This document shows positions 61,630 to 64,000 of a stretch of 64,000 nucleotides of DNA, piece after piece. The stretch spans positions 34,149-98,148 of the forward strand of contig NOWV01000237.1 in NCBI GenBank assembly GCA_003344405.1, in the 5' to 3' direction. The position numbers and the translations under genes were made by a program. The stretch comes from Trichoplax sp. H2 (Eukaryota; Placozoa; Uniplacotomia; Trichoplacea). How positions within the stretch are numbered: the stretch's first letter is position 1; every line of letters starts with the position of its first letter. The notes beneath the pieces are model-generated. The model saw only the letters and a program-made list of their open reading frames with translations, did no database searches and was not told where the DNA came from.

Positions 61630-62091
61630 TATCTGCATTGCAAGGTGCTTTTCATTTTACTCGAGCACTTACTGTACTGTATGGGCTCGCTTCTTAGGTA
61701 CAGTAAAGTACAGTACAGTACTGTGCTGGACTGTGAATCGACTGCAAAAGACGCATCAAGAAAATACTGTAAATGGCGCCTTTCTGGGGTAATAACGGTC
61801 CTACTTTGACCAGCTAGAACTTATTTCACAGCTAATTTTAGCTTCGTATATGAGTTCATGTATCTGCAATGCAAGGTGCTTTTCATTTTACTCGAGCACT
61901 TACTGCACTGCACTGTAACCCGAACTGGCTCGCTTCTTACATACAGTACTACTGTATAGTACAGTACAGTACAGTACTTGGAATCGACTGTAAAAGACGC
62001 ATCAAGAAAATACTGTAAATGGCGCCTTTCTGGGGTAATAACGGTCCTACTTTGACCAGCTAGAACTTATTTCACAGCCAATTTTAGCTTA
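61630..62091 (+). repeat. 231-bp tandem duplication, recent
   Basis: Copies 61630-61860 and 61861-62091 share long identical blocks (TATCTGCA, CAAGGTGCTTTTCATTTTAC, GACGCATCAAGAAAATACTG, TGGCGCCTTTCTGGGGTAAT). Differences concentrate in the central GTAC-palindrome tract, which is TACAGTACAGTAC-rich in both. Confidence 0.92.
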
Positions 62092-62410
62092 GAATTGAGA
62101 ATTTGAGACCTTTATCTACCATCTGAGATGCAATTTGGCAATAGATATTTTATACTTTGAGTTCATTTTTATCTCTAAAGGAGTAAAATACAAATAGATC
62201 ATGGTCAGTGTGACCGGTGAAATTCTCGATTTTTGAGTACAGTACTCAGCACTGTAGGAAATCAACCTATACTGTACAGTAGGATGCATCGCTTAACCTT
62301 GCTGGCTGCCCACTTGCTTCTCTATTTCACTGCTACTGCTACTACAAATTATTATTTGAATTTGTGAAGGGTGAAATAGAATTGACTTGCTCAACGATTC
62401 CAATCCAATC

Positions 62411-62908
62411 ATGCCTTTAACTGCTGATGAAATCATACAAACGCTACAGCTAATACCTCATCAACAAGGGTCGTTCTTCAAGGAAACTTTTCGAGACGAC
62501 GGCATCATTGATACTCAAAAAGAAGGATGTCAGAGGAGTATTTCCTCATGCGTTTACATTTTGCACACCAAGGAACGGCCTATGACTCGATTTTTAAGAT
62601 TACATACTAATGCAATCCATTTCTTTCACTGCGGATCACCACTTTGTATTCTTTGCATCGATGAAAATGGCAAAATGGAAAAACACGTACTTGGAGATGA
62701 TATCGCTCGTGGCCAGAGGCCACAAGTATTGGTGAAAGCTGGATACTGGAAGGCCATGTATTTAGAAGAAGGGGACTACGATTATAGTTTCATTAGTGAA
62801 ACGGTCGCGCCTGGCTTTGATATGAGGGATATGGATTCTGGAACAGCCGATGTCATTCAAAGTCAATTTCCTCATCTGTGGGAAGATATAAAACAGTATT
62901 GCTTATAA
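62411..62908 (+). CDS. Cupin_5 / DUF985 family protein
   Basis: Small single-domain beta-barrel protein of 165 aa, function unknown; related proteins occur in bacteria, fungi, plants and some animals. I chose the ATG at 62411; the open frame extends to a TGA at 62372 but has no earlier ATG. The family pattern is visible in order: IPHQQGSFFKETFR near the start, RFLRLHTNAIHFFHCGSPL (where most members have WHR then E.WHF), LGDDIARGQRPQVLVKAG, and the closing TVAPGFDMRDM. The usual Trp/His of the WHR motif are replaced (RLHTNAIHFF), so any metal site may be altered. No intron is seen. It stands alone, with no functional link to its neighbours. Confidence 0.85.
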   Translation: MPLTADEIIQTLQLIPHQQGSFFKETFRDDGIIDTQKEGCQRSISSCVYILHTKERPMTRFLRLHTNAIHFFHCGSPLCILCIDENGKMEKHVLGDDIARGQRPQVLVKAGYWKAMYLEEGDYDYSFISETVAPGFDMRDMDSGTADVIQSQFPHLWEDIKQYCL

Positions 62909-64000
62909 GATGTCGGTAGAAGAAGAAGAAATACTACAAGTGGCATCAAAATAAATTTATAATTTACACTAATATTTTATTGTACTGTGCACTCTACTGT
63001 ATAGTGTACATTGCAATATTATTGCCTACTGATCTACTTAATCAGGTACACTAATATCAATCATGATGATAATGCTACACAACGGTAAGAATAACGCAAT
63101 GCAACTAGAACCGTATCTGATGGACTTAGAGTAGTACAGTTCTCTTCTCTGAAACAGCTCTCTCTCGCGTCTCAGTCTATAAGTAGAAAGACATATTATT
63201 ACGTACATTTGATGCACCTTATACTTTTGCTCTTTCTCATTATGGTGAAACTTCAACTATTAATTATCGATCGCTGTTGTGCAATAAAGTGAATTATTCT
63301 AATGTTTCAGCCATGTTTGTACTAACGGTGATATACAGTATATGTACTGGAGTTTCTTTTTTATTTGTACGCGCAGATGGAAACTGTATGTATGTTATCT
63401 AGCCTCGAAACCACGCATCAAGGTTATTATCGAAAGTAAATCCCAATTTATTTCATTAAGAACTGCTTTCAGCCTTTCTACTACAAAGTGATACAAGAAA
63501 GAGCCGTAGGATTTAATTAAGAAGAGTTCTGTAGTAACGTGGATCAGAGGGGAGGAGGCTGTTACAGAACTTACAGTCTTGCACTCTTACTTTACAGTGG
63601 CACCTTATTGGTGTTTCGTTCTGGTACAATTTTACTATAGATTGAGAACTGCATTTTGGATATCCAATTAATTATGATTCGTCATCAGTAACTAGTTTTA
63701 TTCTTGTCTGTTGAAATGGCTAAGAAACTGACCTCATTAAAATTCAATTACATAAAATATATATCTTTACCGGAAATTTTAACTTTCTAATTATGCAATC
63801 AGTTTTCTAGCTCGCGTATATGCAGGCAGTTGATAAATTCATTCTCTCAGCACCATCACTGTATAAGTACGTAAATTAATTAATTATAATTGTAATCTTT
63901 GATAATAATCACTGGCATGGCCACTGTGATGTATTTCTACTTTCCTAATCCGACCCACCCTCCCTTGAAATGAGCAGCGCGGGGGTATTTATACTACTGT
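62909..64000. other. Right-hand flank, no supported gene
   Basis: Contains an AATAAA-like site shortly after the DUF985 stop (about 62950) and no recognisable coding region up to the window edge. Confidence 0.5.

Overview
This is AT-rich nuclear DNA from an animal. Several proteins are close to vertebrate relatives (a CPEB2/3/4-type translational regulator, insulin-degrading enzyme, MARCHF5), and the genes have many short exons joined by GT-AG introns of about 60 to 150 bp. I infer an early-branching metazoan, possibly a placozoan; this rests on intron style, composition and gene content, not on a species-specific marker.

Layout. 0.5-4.5 kb: a telomere repeat-binding factor gene (plus). 5.4-12.9 kb: a 32-exon insulin-degrading enzyme gene (minus), tail-to-tail with it, with a minisatellite of about 85-115 bp units just upstream of its start. 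14-19.4 kb: mostly non-coding, with an unidentified candidate gene ending at 15.8 kb and an 85-nt pre-miRNA-like hairpin at 17.1 kb. 19.5-24.0 kb: two divergently transcribed glycogen-targeting PP1 regulatory subunit genes (PPP1R3 family) whose shared upstream region holds two perfect TGACGTCA sites. 24-28.7 kb: no gene that I can support. 28.8-40.9 kb: the CPEB gene (minus), with an 8.2 kb first coding intron full of degenerate tandem repeats. 41.6-52.2 kb: two near-identical blocks on either side of a 20-N gap. A second, smaller pair of blocks flanks another 20-N gap at 53.4 kb. 55.9-56.9 kb: MARCHF5 (plus). 59.9-60.4 kb: a CBM21-only relative of the PPP1R3 genes (minus). 62.4-62.9 kb: a cupin_5/DUF985 gene (plus).

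Two interpretations matter most. First, both gap-flanking duplications have dovetail geometry: the end of one contig matches the start of the next. They look like unmerged haplotype overlaps, so about 6 kb here is probably counted twice; comparing the two copies also shows how the local minisatellites differ. Second, three CBM21 proteins, two with a PP1-docking motif and one without, lie within 41 kb, and TGACGTCA sites sit upstream of all three start codons. This suggests, but does not prove, a shared cAMP-type control of glycogen metabolism.

Throughout the intergenic DNA and many introns there is a dense scatter of short GTAC-centred palindromes (TACTGTACAGTA-like). They are nearly absent from about 34.6 to 41.1 kb.
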